Shown here piece after piece: positions 41,891 through 49,930 of a stretch of DNA of 64,000 nucleotides. The notes under the pieces were generated by a model. That model saw nothing but the letters and a program-made list of their open reading frames with translations, did no database searches and was not told where the DNA came from. How positions within the stretch are numbered: the first letter of the stretch is position 1; each line of letters begins with the position of its first letter. Both the position numbers and the translations under genes were made by a program. Source of the DNA: Stagnimonas sp. (lineage in GTDB: Bacteria > Pseudomonadota > Gammaproteobacteria > Nevskiales > Nevskiaceae); contig JAUYNO010000082.1 of the NCBI GenBank assembly GCA_030696045.1, forward strand, positions 27,226-91,225, written 5' to 3'.

Positions 41891-42631
41891 ATGAAGGCCC
41901 TCATCCTCGCCGCCGGTCAGGGCCGGCGCCTGCTGCCGCTGACTGCCGACAAGCCCAAGGCCCTGATCCCGATCGGCGGCAAGAGCATGCTGGAGTGGCA
42001 GCTGATCGGCCTGGCCGCAGCCGGCGTCGAGGAGGCGGTGATCCTCACCGGCTTCAAGGCCGACAAGATCGAGGAGATGCTGGCGACCCACACCCCGGCC
42101 GGTATCCGGGTGCGGACGCTCTACAACCCCTTCTTCGAGGCGGCCGACAACCTCGCCAGCTGCTGGATCGCCCGCCACGAGCTGGTCGGTGACTGCCTGA
42201 TCCTCAACGGCGACACCCTGTTCGAGCCGGCCATCGCCAAGCGCCTGCTGAACACGCCGCCGGCTATGCCGATCACGGTCACCATCGACCGCAAGAGCGA
42301 TGGCTACGACGACGACGACATGAAGGTGAAGACCGAGAACGGCCGCCTGCTCGCCATCGGCAAGAAACTGCCGCTGTCGCAGGTCGATGGCGAGTCGATC
42401 GGCTTCCTGCGCTTCACGCCCGAGGGCATCGCCCACTTCGTGGCCGAGGTCGAGCAGATCATGCGCACGCCGGCCGGGCTCGGGCTCTGGTACCTGTCGG
42501 TCATCGACCAGATCGCACGCACCGGCTGCGAGATTGGTGTGCTGTCGATCGAGGGCCTGCAGTGGGGCGAGATGGATTTTCCGGCCGACCTCGAGTTCAA
42601 CGAGGCGCTGGTCAAGGACTGGCCGAAGTAG
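41891..42631 (+). CDS. Nucleotidyltransferase (phosphocholine cytidylyltransferase-like)
   Basis: A 246-residue NTP-transferase-fold enzyme with an intact nucleotide motif LILAAGQGRRLLPLTADKPKAL and metal-binding LILNGDTLFE near residue 108. YNPFFEAADNLASCW and GEMDFPADLEFNEAL resemble phosphocholine/inositol-phosphate cytidylyltransferases that make CDP-alcohols. It opens the sphingolipid region and converges with the next nucleotidyltransferase, overlapping it by 20 bases. It could supply the CDP-activated head group for the CDP-alcohol transferase at 48770; inferred. Confidence 0.85.
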   Translation: MKALILAAGQGRRLLPLTADKPKALIPIGGKSMLEWQLIGLAAAGVEEAVILTGFKADKIEEMLATHTPAGIRVRTLYNPFFEAADNLASCWIARHELVGDCLILNGDTLFEPAIAKRLLNTPPAMPITVTIDRKSDGYDDDDMKVKTENGRLLAIGKKLPLSQVDGESIGFLRFTPEGIAHFVAEVEQIMRTPAGLGLWYLSVIDQIARTGCEIGVLSIEGLQWGEMDFPADLEFNEALVKDWPK

Positions 42632-43442
42632 CTCCCGCGTCGTCGGCGAGCAGCCGTTCGACCAGCTCCAGGTCGGACGGCTTGTCGACATCCACCGCCG
42701 CGCGGCCGTAGGGCATGTCCACTGCGGCGACCGTGACGCCGCCGGCCAGTAAGCCCAGCCTGCGTGTCGCCTGCGCCAGCCGCAGCCAGCCGCAGCGATA
42801 GCCGAGCGCGTAGCGCAGCCCCAGCAGGCGCAGCATCTTCACCGGCTGCTTGCGCAGCGCTTCTACCTGCTGCCAGAGCTGCAGTAACTGCGCCGCCTCC
42901 GGCCGCGCCAGATAAAACAGGTTGCAGGCCGAGTAGGCCCCGTCGGCAAAGCGCAGGAAGGTGCGCTGGGTGCCGGGCACATCGCGCAGCACCGCTTCGG
43001 CGCGCGCGAGCGCGACCGTGGCGGTGGCACCCGCCGGCTGGTTGTTCAGGAAATGCGAGACCCAGGCCGGCTGCAGCAGGGCGTGGTCGGCCGTCGTCAC
43101 CAGCAGTGGCGTGCCGAGCTGCGCCAGGCCCGCCGCCGCGCTGCGACTGGGGCTGATGGCGGCGTTCAGTGTTTCGACGCTCAGGGCGCGCGCGCCCAGC
43201 TCACGGCGGAAATCCGCGAGCAGCCCGGCGATCAGCGTCGGGTCTTCGATGCAGACGGCGATGCGCGCCACCTCCGGCGTCGCGGCCAGCGCCCGCAGCA
43301 CGCGCAGCAGCATCGGCACACCGGCGACCGGCAGCAGGGCCTTGTGGCGCAGACCGGTGGCGCGGGTGAGCGGATCGTCCGGTCCGCGCGAGCCGGCCAG
43401 CACCAGCACCGTCACGCCGGTGCCTGTTTCGCCCGCGCTCAT
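42612..43442 (-). CDS. MobA-like nucleotidyltransferase
   Basis: A 276-residue NTP-transferase fold: N-terminal VTVLVLAGSRGPDDPL with RHKALLPVAG, metal-binding VTTADHALLQP near 110, and a C-terminal basic/hydrophobic portion (MLRLLGLRYALGYRCGW). The last part, VDMPYGRAAVDVDKPSDLELVE, is typical of MobA/CofC-like NTP transferases. ATG 43442 overlaps the stop of the GNAT-type gene upstream (ATGA), placing it last in the HIT-LptF-LptG-GNAT operon. It is probably a head-group nucleotide transfer enzyme of the sphingolipid locus; substrate not visible. Confidence 0.8.
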   Translation of the reverse strand: MSAGETGTGVTVLVLAGSRGPDDPLTRATGLRHKALLPVAGVPMLLRVLRALAATPEVARIAVCIEDPTLIAGLLADFRRELGARALSVETLNAAISPSRSAAAGLAQLGTPLLVTTADHALLQPAWVSHFLNNQPAGATATVALARAEAVLRDVPGTQRTFLRFADGAYSACNLFYLARPEAAQLLQLWQQVEALRKQPVKMLRLLGLRYALGYRCGWLRLAQATRRLGLLAGGVTVAAVDMPYGRAAVDVDKPSDLELVERLLADDAGATSASP

Positions 43443-44575
43443 GCCAGGGCTTTGCCGTACAGGCGGTAGGTCTTGTAGGCCACGGCGCCCATCTGCTCGC
43501 AGATGCGCCGCATCGGCAGGTTGTCTTCCAGAATCCAGGACAGCTCGACGGTCTCGAAGCCCTTCAGCAGCGCCTGCTCGCGCATGGCGTTGATGATGAG
43601 GAAGGGCAGCAGCGCGTTGGAGAAGCCGGTCGCGTACTTGCGCCGCACGCCCATCAGCGGCACCCGGCAGCTCTTCACGCCCTTTACCTTCAGGCGCCAC
43701 AGCAGCTTGGCCCAGCCGAAGGGCAGCAGCTTGCCGTCCAGGCCGTGCAGGGCCTCGTTGATGTTGGGCAGGGTCACGCCGAAGGCCACCGGCTCGCCAT
43801 CGACATCGACGAACCAGACCAGCTTCTCGTCGAGGATGGGCCGCATCGCCTTGGCCAGGTGATCGGTGTCGGCCGGCGTCAGCGGCGAGAAGTGCCAGTT
43901 GTCGCACCAGGCCTCGTTGAAGATCGAGGTGAGGTCTTCGATGTCCTTGCGGTACTGCTTGAAGCTCAGGTGACGCAGCCGGAACTTCTTCGGCAAGGGC
44001 CGCTTCAGCACCCCGGCCAGGGTTTCCGGCAGCGGCACCATCATGTTGTTGAAGTAGGCGTGGACGTCCTTGGCCTTACGGTAGCCCAGGGCCTCGATGC
44101 GCGGGCCGACATAGGGCAGGTCATGCCCCATCAGCAGCATCGGCGGGGTCTCGAAGCCCTGCACCAGCAGGCCGGTCTCCTCGTTGATCGAGAGGTTGAA
44201 TGGCCCCAGCGCCTGGGTCATGCCGCGCTCGCGCAGCCAGGCCTCGGCGGTGGCGAACAGCGCCGCGAACACCTCCGCATCGTCCTCGGCGGCGATCAGG
44301 CCGAAATGGCCGGTGGTCTCGTTGCCGGGCGCGGCGCGGCGCTCGACCTGGGCGCTGATGCGGCCGACGTCGCGGCCGTCACGCAGCGCCAGCCAGAACT
44401 GCACCTCGGTGGTCTGGAACAGCGGGTTCTTCTTCGGCGAAAAGGCTTCTTCGCGTTCCAGCTCCAGCGGCGTGACCCAGTTCGGATCCTTGGCGTGCAG
44501 GCGGGCCGGCAGGCGGATGAAGCGGCTCAGCAGGCGCGGGTTGTCGACCTTGAGCAGTTGCAGGGGGGTAGTCAC
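43439..44575 (-). CDS. GNAT-type acyltransferase, candidate bacterial ceramide synthase
   Basis: A 378-residue protein from GTG 44575. It has an N-terminal GNAT-like half (FIRLPARLHAKDPNWVTPLE, GRISAQVERR, LGPFNLSINEETGLLVQGF) and a C-terminal half (VDVDGEPVAFGVTLPNINE, TVELSWILEDNLPMRRICE then YKTYRLYGKAL). Such GNAT-like proteins, often mislabelled, include the N-acyltransferase bCerS of the Caulobacter ceramide locus, which attaches a fatty acyl chain to the sphingoid base. Together with Spt, ACP, CerR-like and acyl-AMP ligase genes in this window, that role is the best inference. It is fused by adjacency to LptG upstream and overlaps the next gene downstream. Confidence 0.78.
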   Translation of the reverse strand: MTTPLQLLKVDNPRLLSRFIRLPARLHAKDPNWVTPLELEREEAFSPKKNPLFQTTEVQFWLALRDGRDVGRISAQVERRAAPGNETTGHFGLIAAEDDAEVFAALFATAEAWLRERGMTQALGPFNLSINEETGLLVQGFETPPMLLMGHDLPYVGPRIEALGYRKAKDVHAYFNNMMVPLPETLAGVLKRPLPKKFRLRHLSFKQYRKDIEDLTSIFNEAWCDNWHFSPLTPADTDHLAKAMRPILDEKLVWFVDVDGEPVAFGVTLPNINEALHGLDGKLLPFGWAKLLWRLKVKGVKSCRVPLMGVRRKYATGFSNALLPFLIINAMREQALLKGFETVELSWILEDNLPMRRICEQMGAVAYKTYRLYGKALA

Positions 44576-45655
44576 TCAGTGTCGATCCACGCGGTGCAAT
44601 AGGAATAGGCCCAGCAGCAGGAACAGGGCCGGGGCGGCCCAGGCGGCCAGTGCCGGCCGCAGCAGGTTGGCTTCGCCGAGGGCCGACAGCAGGCCATTGA
44701 GCAGCAGGAACAGCAGGCCGAACACCAGCGAGCGCAACACCAGGGCGCCGCCGTTGTCGCCACGCACCAGAGCCAGGGCCACCGGTGTGGCCAGCAGCAC
44801 CATGATCAGGGCCACCAGGGGATCGACCAGGGCCTGCTGTACCCGGGTCCGGTAGAACGGCAGGGTCTTGGCGCCGGTGCGTTCGCCGGCCAGGATATCG
44901 GCCGCCAGTAGGCCGGAAACATAGGGCTCGTGCGCCGACAGCCGGCGCAGGTCGCCGGAGCTGAGCGAGATCGGCCAGGGGCGGCTGGTCTGCATCGGTA
45001 GCGTGCGATGGGCCAGGAAGTCGGTCTCGACCACATCAGTCAGGGTCCACTTCCGGTCGGCGTAGACGGCACTCGCCGCCACCAGCCGGCTGCTGAGCCG
45101 CCCGGTGGCGTCGCGCGTGTAGTAGCGCAGGTGGTCCATGCGCCGGCCGTCCGGATAGACCGTCTCCACCCGCAGCAGACCGCCGTCGGTGCGCAGCCAC
45201 AGTGGTTCGATGTCCGAATCTTCCTCGCTGGCCGCCGGCAGCTGCGCCCACCAGCGGGTCAGCGCCTTCTGCGAGGCCGGCACCAGCAGTTCGGCCAGCA
45301 GCAGTTGGGTCAGGGCGACCAGGGCCACGGTCGGCAGCATGATCAGCAGCACCCGCCGGAACGGCAGCCCGAGGGCGCGCAGGGCCATCACCTCGTTGGC
45401 GCGGGCCATGCCGGAGAACGCGACCACCGCGCCCACCAGCGCCGCCAGCGGCAGCGCCTGCATGAGGATGGTCGGCGCGCGCAGCAGGGTGTACCAGCCA
45501 ATGCCGGCCAGACCCTGCCGGCGGCTGAGGATCTCGTTGGTGGATTCCAGCAGGTCCAGCACCTGCAACAGCCCGCCCAGCGCCACCAGCACGCCCAGGG
45601 TGCTGAGCAGCAACTGACTGCGCAGGTAGCGCGGCAGCGGACCGGACAGCCTCAT
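44576..45655 (-). CDS. lptG: LptG-like permease (YjgQ family)
   Basis: A 359-residue membrane protein with six predicted helices in two groups of three around a periplasmic beta-jellyroll, as in LptG. Visible: PLPRYLRSQLLLSTLGVLVA, LLQALPLAALVGAVVAFSGM written in part, then MALRALGLPFRRVLLI and a C-terminal LATPVALALVRGDNG. LptF/LptG pull lipopolysaccharide from the inner membrane with the LptB ATPase. The start overlaps the lptF stop (ATGA) and the stop abuts the GNAT-type gene. The pair is not next to lptA/B/C here but within the sphingolipid operon, which suggests a lipid-specific paralogue. Confidence 0.88.
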   Translation of the reverse strand: MRLSGPLPRYLRSQLLLSTLGVLVALGGLLQVLDLLESTNEILSRRQGLAGIGWYTLLRAPTILMQALPLAALVGAVVAFSGMARANEVMALRALGLPFRRVLLIMLPTVALVALTQLLLAELLVPASQKALTRWWAQLPAASEEDSDIEPLWLRTDGGLLRVETVYPDGRRMDHLRYYTRDATGRLSSRLVAASAVYADRKWTLTDVVETDFLAHRTLPMQTSRPWPISLSSGDLRRLSAHEPYVSGLLAADILAGERTGAKTLPFYRTRVQQALVDPLVALIMVLLATPVALALVRGDNGGALVLRSLVFGLLFLLLNGLLSALGEANLLRPALAAWAAPALFLLLGLFLLHRVDRH

Positions 45656-46833
45656 GGCCCGGCCTTGAAGCGAGGCCGGCGGCTGACCTGGTACTCCAGT
45701 TCATTCAGCAGCCGGGTCACCGGGTTGTCGCCGGGCCGCGCCAGGCTCTGGCTGAACACCCAGACGCAGAGCGCGGCGAACAGCGACCAGGGCAGCCAGA
45801 CCCCGATCAGGGCGGGAACCTTGCCCGACTCCGCCAGACTCTCGCCGAACTGCAGCACGTTGTTGAACAGCAGCATCAGGGTGGCGGCGACAATCAGGCT
45901 GGCGGTGCGCTTGCCGCGCTTGGCCGACATGCCCAGCGGCACCGCCAGCAGCGGCAGCAATGGCAAGGACAGGGTGCGCGCCAGCCGGCCCTGCAGCTCG
46001 CCGGCCTGCTTGGCCTCCGACAGCGGCGCGGCCGCTTTCGGCAGACGGCCACCGTACAGTTCATCGAAAGTCAGTTCCCGCTCGTTGTTGCCGCGCGGAC
46101 GGAAATCGGAGGCGTCGGACTTGAGGGCGTTCTGGCTGACCAGCCGCTCGAAGTCGGCCACGGTGAGCCCCCGGTTGGCGCCTTCGCTGCCCTCGTCGCG
46201 CAGCAGCTGGCCGCGCTCCAGGCTAAGCAGCAGCTGGCCGGAACCGGCGAGCGCGCGCAGCCGGCCGGCATCGCTGGTGATCAGTTCCTCCATGCCGGCG
46301 GCGTCGCGGTGGATGAACACTTCGCCCAATTGTTCGCCGTCGACCCGCGCCGCGCTCAGGGTGTAGCCATTGCCGGCGTCGACGAAGGCACCGGCCTGCA
46401 GCCGGGTATTCCAGCCGGCGTTGAGGGCGCCATAGAGCACTGCCCGGTAGGCGTAGCGGGCATGCGGCTGGACGTAGCCGAACAGCCCGGCGCTGAGCAG
46501 CATCAGCAGCAAGGACATCAGCAGGAAGGGCCGGGTCAAGCGCGTGATCGACAGGCCGCCGGCGAGATAGGCGTCGATCTCGTTGTTGTCGCCGAGCCGG
46601 GCGATGACGATGAACAGCGCCACGAAGAAGGCTGCCGGCAGCGCCAGGCCGAGGTAGTGCGGAATCAGGCAGACGATCAGCTGGCCGACCGCCGGCAGCG
46701 CCTGGTTGTTCTGCGCCAGGATGTCGAACAGGCGCAGCAGACGCTCCATCAGCAGCGCCACCAGCACCGTACCCAGGCACAGCAGCAGGCTGCCGAGCAG
46801 CTGGCGCAGCAGGTAGCGGTCGAGGATGCTCAT
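45652..46833 (-). CDS. lptF: LptF-like permease (YjgP family)
   Basis: A 393-residue protein with the YjgP opening ILDRYLLRQLLGSLLLCLGT, then LIVCLIPHYLGLALPAAFFV and DNNEIDAYLAGGLSITRLTRP, a periplasmic domain, and the terminal helices LLPLLAVPLGMSAKRGKR. Length and layout are normal for LptF. TGATG overlap with the HIT-protein gene upstream and ATGA overlap with lptG downstream show strict co-expression. It likely forms with LptG a transporter for the locus's sphingolipid or serves the general Lpt bridge; the choice is open. Confidence 0.88.
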   Translation of the reverse strand: MSILDRYLLRQLLGSLLLCLGTVLVALLMERLLRLFDILAQNNQALPAVGQLIVCLIPHYLGLALPAAFFVALFIVIARLGDNNEIDAYLAGGLSITRLTRPFLLMSLLLMLLSAGLFGYVQPHARYAYRAVLYGALNAGWNTRLQAGAFVDAGNGYTLSAARVDGEQLGEVFIHRDAAGMEELITSDAGRLRALAGSGQLLLSLERGQLLRDEGSEGANRGLTVADFERLVSQNALKSDASDFRPRGNNERELTFDELYGGRLPKAAAPLSEAKQAGELQGRLARTLSLPLLPLLAVPLGMSAKRGKRTASLIVAATLMLLFNNVLQFGESLAESGKVPALIGVWLPWSLFAALCVWVFSQSLARPGDNPVTRLLNELEYQVSRRPRFKAGP

Positions 46834-47300
46834 CAGGCGCCGTGCGCCTGCTGCCAGCGGCGGGCCAGCTCGCCGGCCAGCTGCGCGCGCAGCGGCGGCT
46901 CCGGCTCCAGGCCGCTGGCCAGCAGCGGCGGATTCGGCCAGCCGGCGTCGGCGAATTCCAGCCCGGCCCAGGTCTTGCAGCCGTCGTAGCGCGGAATGAC
47001 GTGAAAATGCACCTCGGGATCGACCATCATCAGCATCAGGTAGTTGATGCGCTGGTAGTCGACGAAGCCCTTCAGCAGCTGCTCGGTTCCGGCGATCATC
47101 CTTTGCAGGCCGCCAAAAGCTTCCGGGCTAACCGCGCCGAAGGCCTGCACCGGCTCCTTGCAGACCAGCACCAGCGAACCCAGCGTCACCTGCCGGGGTC
47201 GCAGCAGCAGCAGCCAGTGCTCGCTTTCCGCGATCAGCGACTGCGGGTAGCCGAATTTGAGGGCCGTGGGATTCACTGATAAGGAGTCGGTCGAGGTCAT
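46833..47300 (-). CDS. HIT-like family protein
   Basis: A 155-residue cytoplasmic protein. The segment DPEVHFHVIPRYDG near residue 90 is the HIT-type histidine cluster in reduced form (Glu at the first His position, two His kept, then IPR). The N-terminal HWLLLLRPRQVTLGSLVL matches HIT-like hydrolase folds. HIT proteins hydrolyse or transfer nucleotidyl groups, and here a nucleotidyl-lipid-linked role is conceivable. It is first in the operon leading to lptF, lptG and the GNAT gene. ATG 47300 shares its CATG with the start of the divergent DUF2141 gene. Confidence 0.75.
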   Translation of the reverse strand: MTSTDSLSVNPTALKFGYPQSLIAESEHWLLLLRPRQVTLGSLVLVCKEPVQAFGAVSPEAFGGLQRMIAGTEQLLKGFVDYQRINYLMLMMVDPEVHFHVIPRYDGCKTWAGLEFADAGWPNPPLLASGLEPEPPLRAQLAGELARRWQQAHGA

Positions 47301-47775
47301 GTTTAGGGTACACCGAGCGGCACGCGGGCTGGCCGGGCTCTGGCTGCTGGCCACGGCCCCGCAGGCCCTGGCGGCGGCCGAGTGCACCGAGCCGCTGCCC
47401 GCCGGCCAGCTGCGCCTGCAGGTCGCGGTGCAGGGGGTGAAGCAGGCCAAGGGCAACATCACCATCACGGTCTATGACGACGACGCCCGCCAGTTCCTGG
47501 CCAAGGGCGGCAAGCGGGCGCGCCAACGGGTGCCAGCCCTGGCACCGCTGACCCAGGCCTGCTTCCAGTTGCCGGCCGCGAGCCACTACGCCATCGCCGT
47601 CTACCACGATGCCGACGACGACCACGACCTGGATCGCAACCTGTTCGGCCTGCCCAGCGAGGGCGGCGGCTTTTCCAACAATCCGCAGTCGCTGATCGGC
47701 CTGCCCTCGCTCGACGAGGTGCGCTTTGCCACCCAGCCCGGGGAGACCCGGGTAAGCATCCGGCTCAAGTATTGA
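47299..47775 (+). CDS. DUF2141-family secreted protein
   Basis: A 158-residue protein with a signal peptide of about 26 residues (LAGLWLLATAPQALAAAEC). The DUF2141 body follows: LRLQVAVQGVKQAKGNITITV, written in part, then YAIAVYHDADDDHDLDRNLF and LPSEGGGFSNNPQ. The Asp-rich run may bind calcium. Family function is unknown; similar proteins occur in sphingomonad and caulobacter outer-envelope loci. Its start codon overlaps the divergent HIT start within one CATG. Its stop region overlaps the end of the metallophosphoesterase by 11 bases. Confidence 0.85.
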   Translation: MFRVHRAARGLAGLWLLATAPQALAAAECTEPLPAGQLRLQVAVQGVKQAKGNITITVYDDDARQFLAKGGKRARQRVPALAPLTQACFQLPAASHYAIAVYHDADDDHDLDRNLFGLPSEGGGFSNNPQSLIGLPSLDEVRFATQPGETRVSIRLKY

Positions 47776-48670
47776 GCTTGAGCCGATACCGACCGGCGGT
47801 CTCGAAGCCCGCCAGCGCCCGGCTGTAGGCGCGCACCGTCACCCGCAGCTGCCAGTGGCCGGGCGCACCGCTGAATTCCAGCAGCTGCCAGCGCGCGCCC
47901 TCGTCCTTGGGATTGGGGATGGCCGACACCGACGGCAGACCGAGGTTGAGGATCAGGCCGGCGGGGCCGGGCAGCGGGTCGAACCGCGAGTCGCGCGAAT
48001 GGCCGTGCAGCACCAGCTCCGCGCCCTGGCGCGCCAGTACCGCGCGGAATCCGGCCCGGTCCCACAGCGCCTTGCGCTCCGGTACCACGCCCTCGGCCGG
48101 CGGGTGGTGCAGGGTGATGACGCGGCAGAGCCCCTGCGCCTTCAGGTCTGCGAGCAGGGATTCCAGCCGCTGCAACTGCGCCACGCCAAGCCGGCCGCCG
48201 GCCAGTCCCGGCGCCGTGGGTAGCGCCGAGGACAGGCCGATCAGGGCGACGCCGCCGCGCACGCGGACGTAGGGGAAGGCGTCGGCGCCCGGCGCATCGC
48301 CCTGCATCCAGGGCAGCCAGTGGTCCAGGCCCTGCACCGCTGGGACCGGCACCAGGGCATCGTGGTTGCCGGGGATCACCGACAGCGCCTGCGGACTGCC
48401 GAGCGTCGCCAGCCAGCGCGCAGCCTGCTCGAATTCGCCCGGCAGCGAGAAATTGACCAGGTCGCCGCTGACCAAGATGTGGTCCGGGCCCTGCGCCCGC
48501 AGGTCGGCCAGGGCCTGCGCCAGGATCTCCGGCCGCTGCAACTGGCCACGGCCGCGCGCCCAGGAGGAACGGCTGAGGCCGCGCTTGCTCAGGCGCTCGC
48601 TCAGGCGCGGTGGCGGCGCCGCGAAGTGCAGGTGCGGGTCCGAGCAGTGGGCGAGGCGCAGCGAGGTCAT
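47765..48670 (-). CDS. Calcineurin-like metallophosphoesterase
   Basis: A 301-residue cytoplasmic enzyme with all the family metal motifs in order: HCSDPHLH, LVSGDLVNF, VIPGNHDA, LHHPPAEG and VLHGHSRDS. Such proteins cleave phosphomonoesters, diesters or pyrophosphates. Within the sphingolipid locus it could act on a phospholipid head-group precursor, for example a CDP-linked or phosphate intermediate; inferred. It is divergent from the CDP-alcohol transferase operon (99 bases) and convergent with DUF2141. Confidence 0.9.
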   Translation of the reverse strand: MTSLRLAHCSDPHLHFAAPPPRLSERLSKRGLSRSSWARGRGQLQRPEILAQALADLRAQGPDHILVSGDLVNFSLPGEFEQAARWLATLGSPQALSVIPGNHDALVPVPAVQGLDHWLPWMQGDAPGADAFPYVRVRGGVALIGLSSALPTAPGLAGGRLGVAQLQRLESLLADLKAQGLCRVITLHHPPAEGVVPERKALWDRAGFRAVLARQGAELVLHGHSRDSRFDPLPGPAGLILNLGLPSVSAIPNPKDEGARWQLLEFSGAPGHWQLRVTVRAYSRALAGFETAGRYRLKLNT

Positions 48671-48769
48671 GGATAATTGCGGGATTGTGACGTCCAGACC
48701 GAAATACTAAGCCCCGGCGGACTCCCTCCACGACCGACGCAGGCGCTTTTGGCGCTTTATCCCCCGACG

Positions 48770-49930
48770 ATGACCTCTGCCAGCCCCACCCTGCCGCGCG
48801 CCCTGATCCTCGGCAACAACCCGACTCCGCTCTGGGGCATGCCGGCTGCCGAGCGGCTGCGCCGTGCCCTGGTGCGCGCCGGAATCCGCGAGGTGCAGAT
48901 CCTGGGCCATGCGGCCCTGCCGGCCCTGTCCGGCCCGGTGCTGCTGGTCAGCAATCGCTGGGTGTTCGACGAGACCTTGCTGAAGGATCTGTCGAAGCAA
49001 CCCGACACCCTGCTGGTGGACAGCGCCAGCGGCCGGCTGGTCGCCGCCCTGGTGGGCGCCCTCGAAGCCACCGAGGTGGCGGCGGTCATTGCCGCCGACG
49101 GCTCTGCCGATGGCCTGCCGCGCAACCTGCGCCGCGCCGACGCGGTGAGCCTGAGCGGCGCCTTCAACAATGCCCTGCGCAAGCGCGAGGCGCCCTACCT
49201 GTTGCGGCTGGAGCCGCGTACCCGCGATGCCGTCGAGCGCCGCATGTTCGACGCCTCCTACAAGGGCGTCACCGACCTGGTCACCAAGTACCTGTGGCCG
49301 CGCCCGGCCCAATTGGTCACCAGCTGGTGCGCGCGGCTGGGCATCAGCCCCAACCAGGTGACCTTCGTCGGCCTGCTGCTGGTGCTCGCCTCGTTCTGGC
49401 TGTTCTGGCACGGCCACTACGGCTGGGGCCTGCTCAGCGGTTGGCTGATGACCTTCCTCGACACCGTCGACGGCAAACTCGCCCGTGTCACGCTCACCTC
49501 ATCCGCCATCGGCAATGTCTTCGACCACGGCATTGATCTCATCCATCCGCCGTTCTGGTGGTGGGCCTGGGTGATCGGTCTGGGCGCCTACGGCACGCCG
49601 CTGGCGGGCGAGACGGTGCACTGGGTGCTGTGGGTGATCCTGGCCGGCTACGTGCTGCAGCGCATCCTGGAAGGCATCTTCATGCGCAGCTTCGGCATGC
49701 ACGTGCACGTCTGGCGGCCGTTCGACAGCTTCTTCCGGCTGATCACCGCGCGGCGCAATCCCAACCTGGTGATCCTGACCCCGGCCTGGCTGCTGGGCCG
49801 TCCGGATATCGGCATTGTGCTGGTCGCGCTGTGGACCGGCGCTTGCCTGCTCGTGCACGCCGTGCAGATCATGCAGGGCCTGGCCGCGCGCCGGCACGGC
49901 AAGCTGGAATCCTGGCTCAGCCGTGGCTGA
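48770..49930 (+). CDS. CDP-alcohol phosphatidyltransferase with degenerate N-terminal nucleotidyltransferase domain
   Basis: A 386-residue protein from ATG 48770. Residues 1-160 have the topology of an NTP-transferase domain (PRALILGNNPTPLWGMPAAE, then LVSNRWVFDETLL where active enzymes have GD), but the nucleotide and metal motifs are lost. Residues 185-375 form a six-helix CDP-alcohol transferase with the signature DTVDGKLARVTLTSSAIGN, then VFDHGIDL, all four Asp retained. The same fused order occurs in archaeal-type IPCT-DIPPS enzymes. It presumably attaches an alcohol-phosphate head group to a lipid or ceramide using a CDP-activated partner. It leads an operon with the DAG-kinase-like and nucleotidyltransferase-like genes. 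Confidence 0.85.
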   Translation: MTSASPTLPRALILGNNPTPLWGMPAAERLRRALVRAGIREVQILGHAALPALSGPVLLVSNRWVFDETLLKDLSKQPDTLLVDSASGRLVAALVGALEATEVAAVIAADGSADGLPRNLRRADAVSLSGAFNNALRKREAPYLLRLEPRTRDAVERRMFDASYKGVTDLVTKYLWPRPAQLVTSWCARLGISPNQVTFVGLLLVLASFWLFWHGHYGWGLLSGWLMTFLDTVDGKLARVTLTSSAIGNVFDHGIDLIHPPFWWWAWVIGLGAYGTPLAGETVHWVLWVILAGYVLQRILEGIFMRSFGMHVHVWRPFDSFFRLITARRNPNLVILTPAWLLGRPDIGIVLVALWTGACLLVHAVQIMQGLAARRHGKLESWLSRG

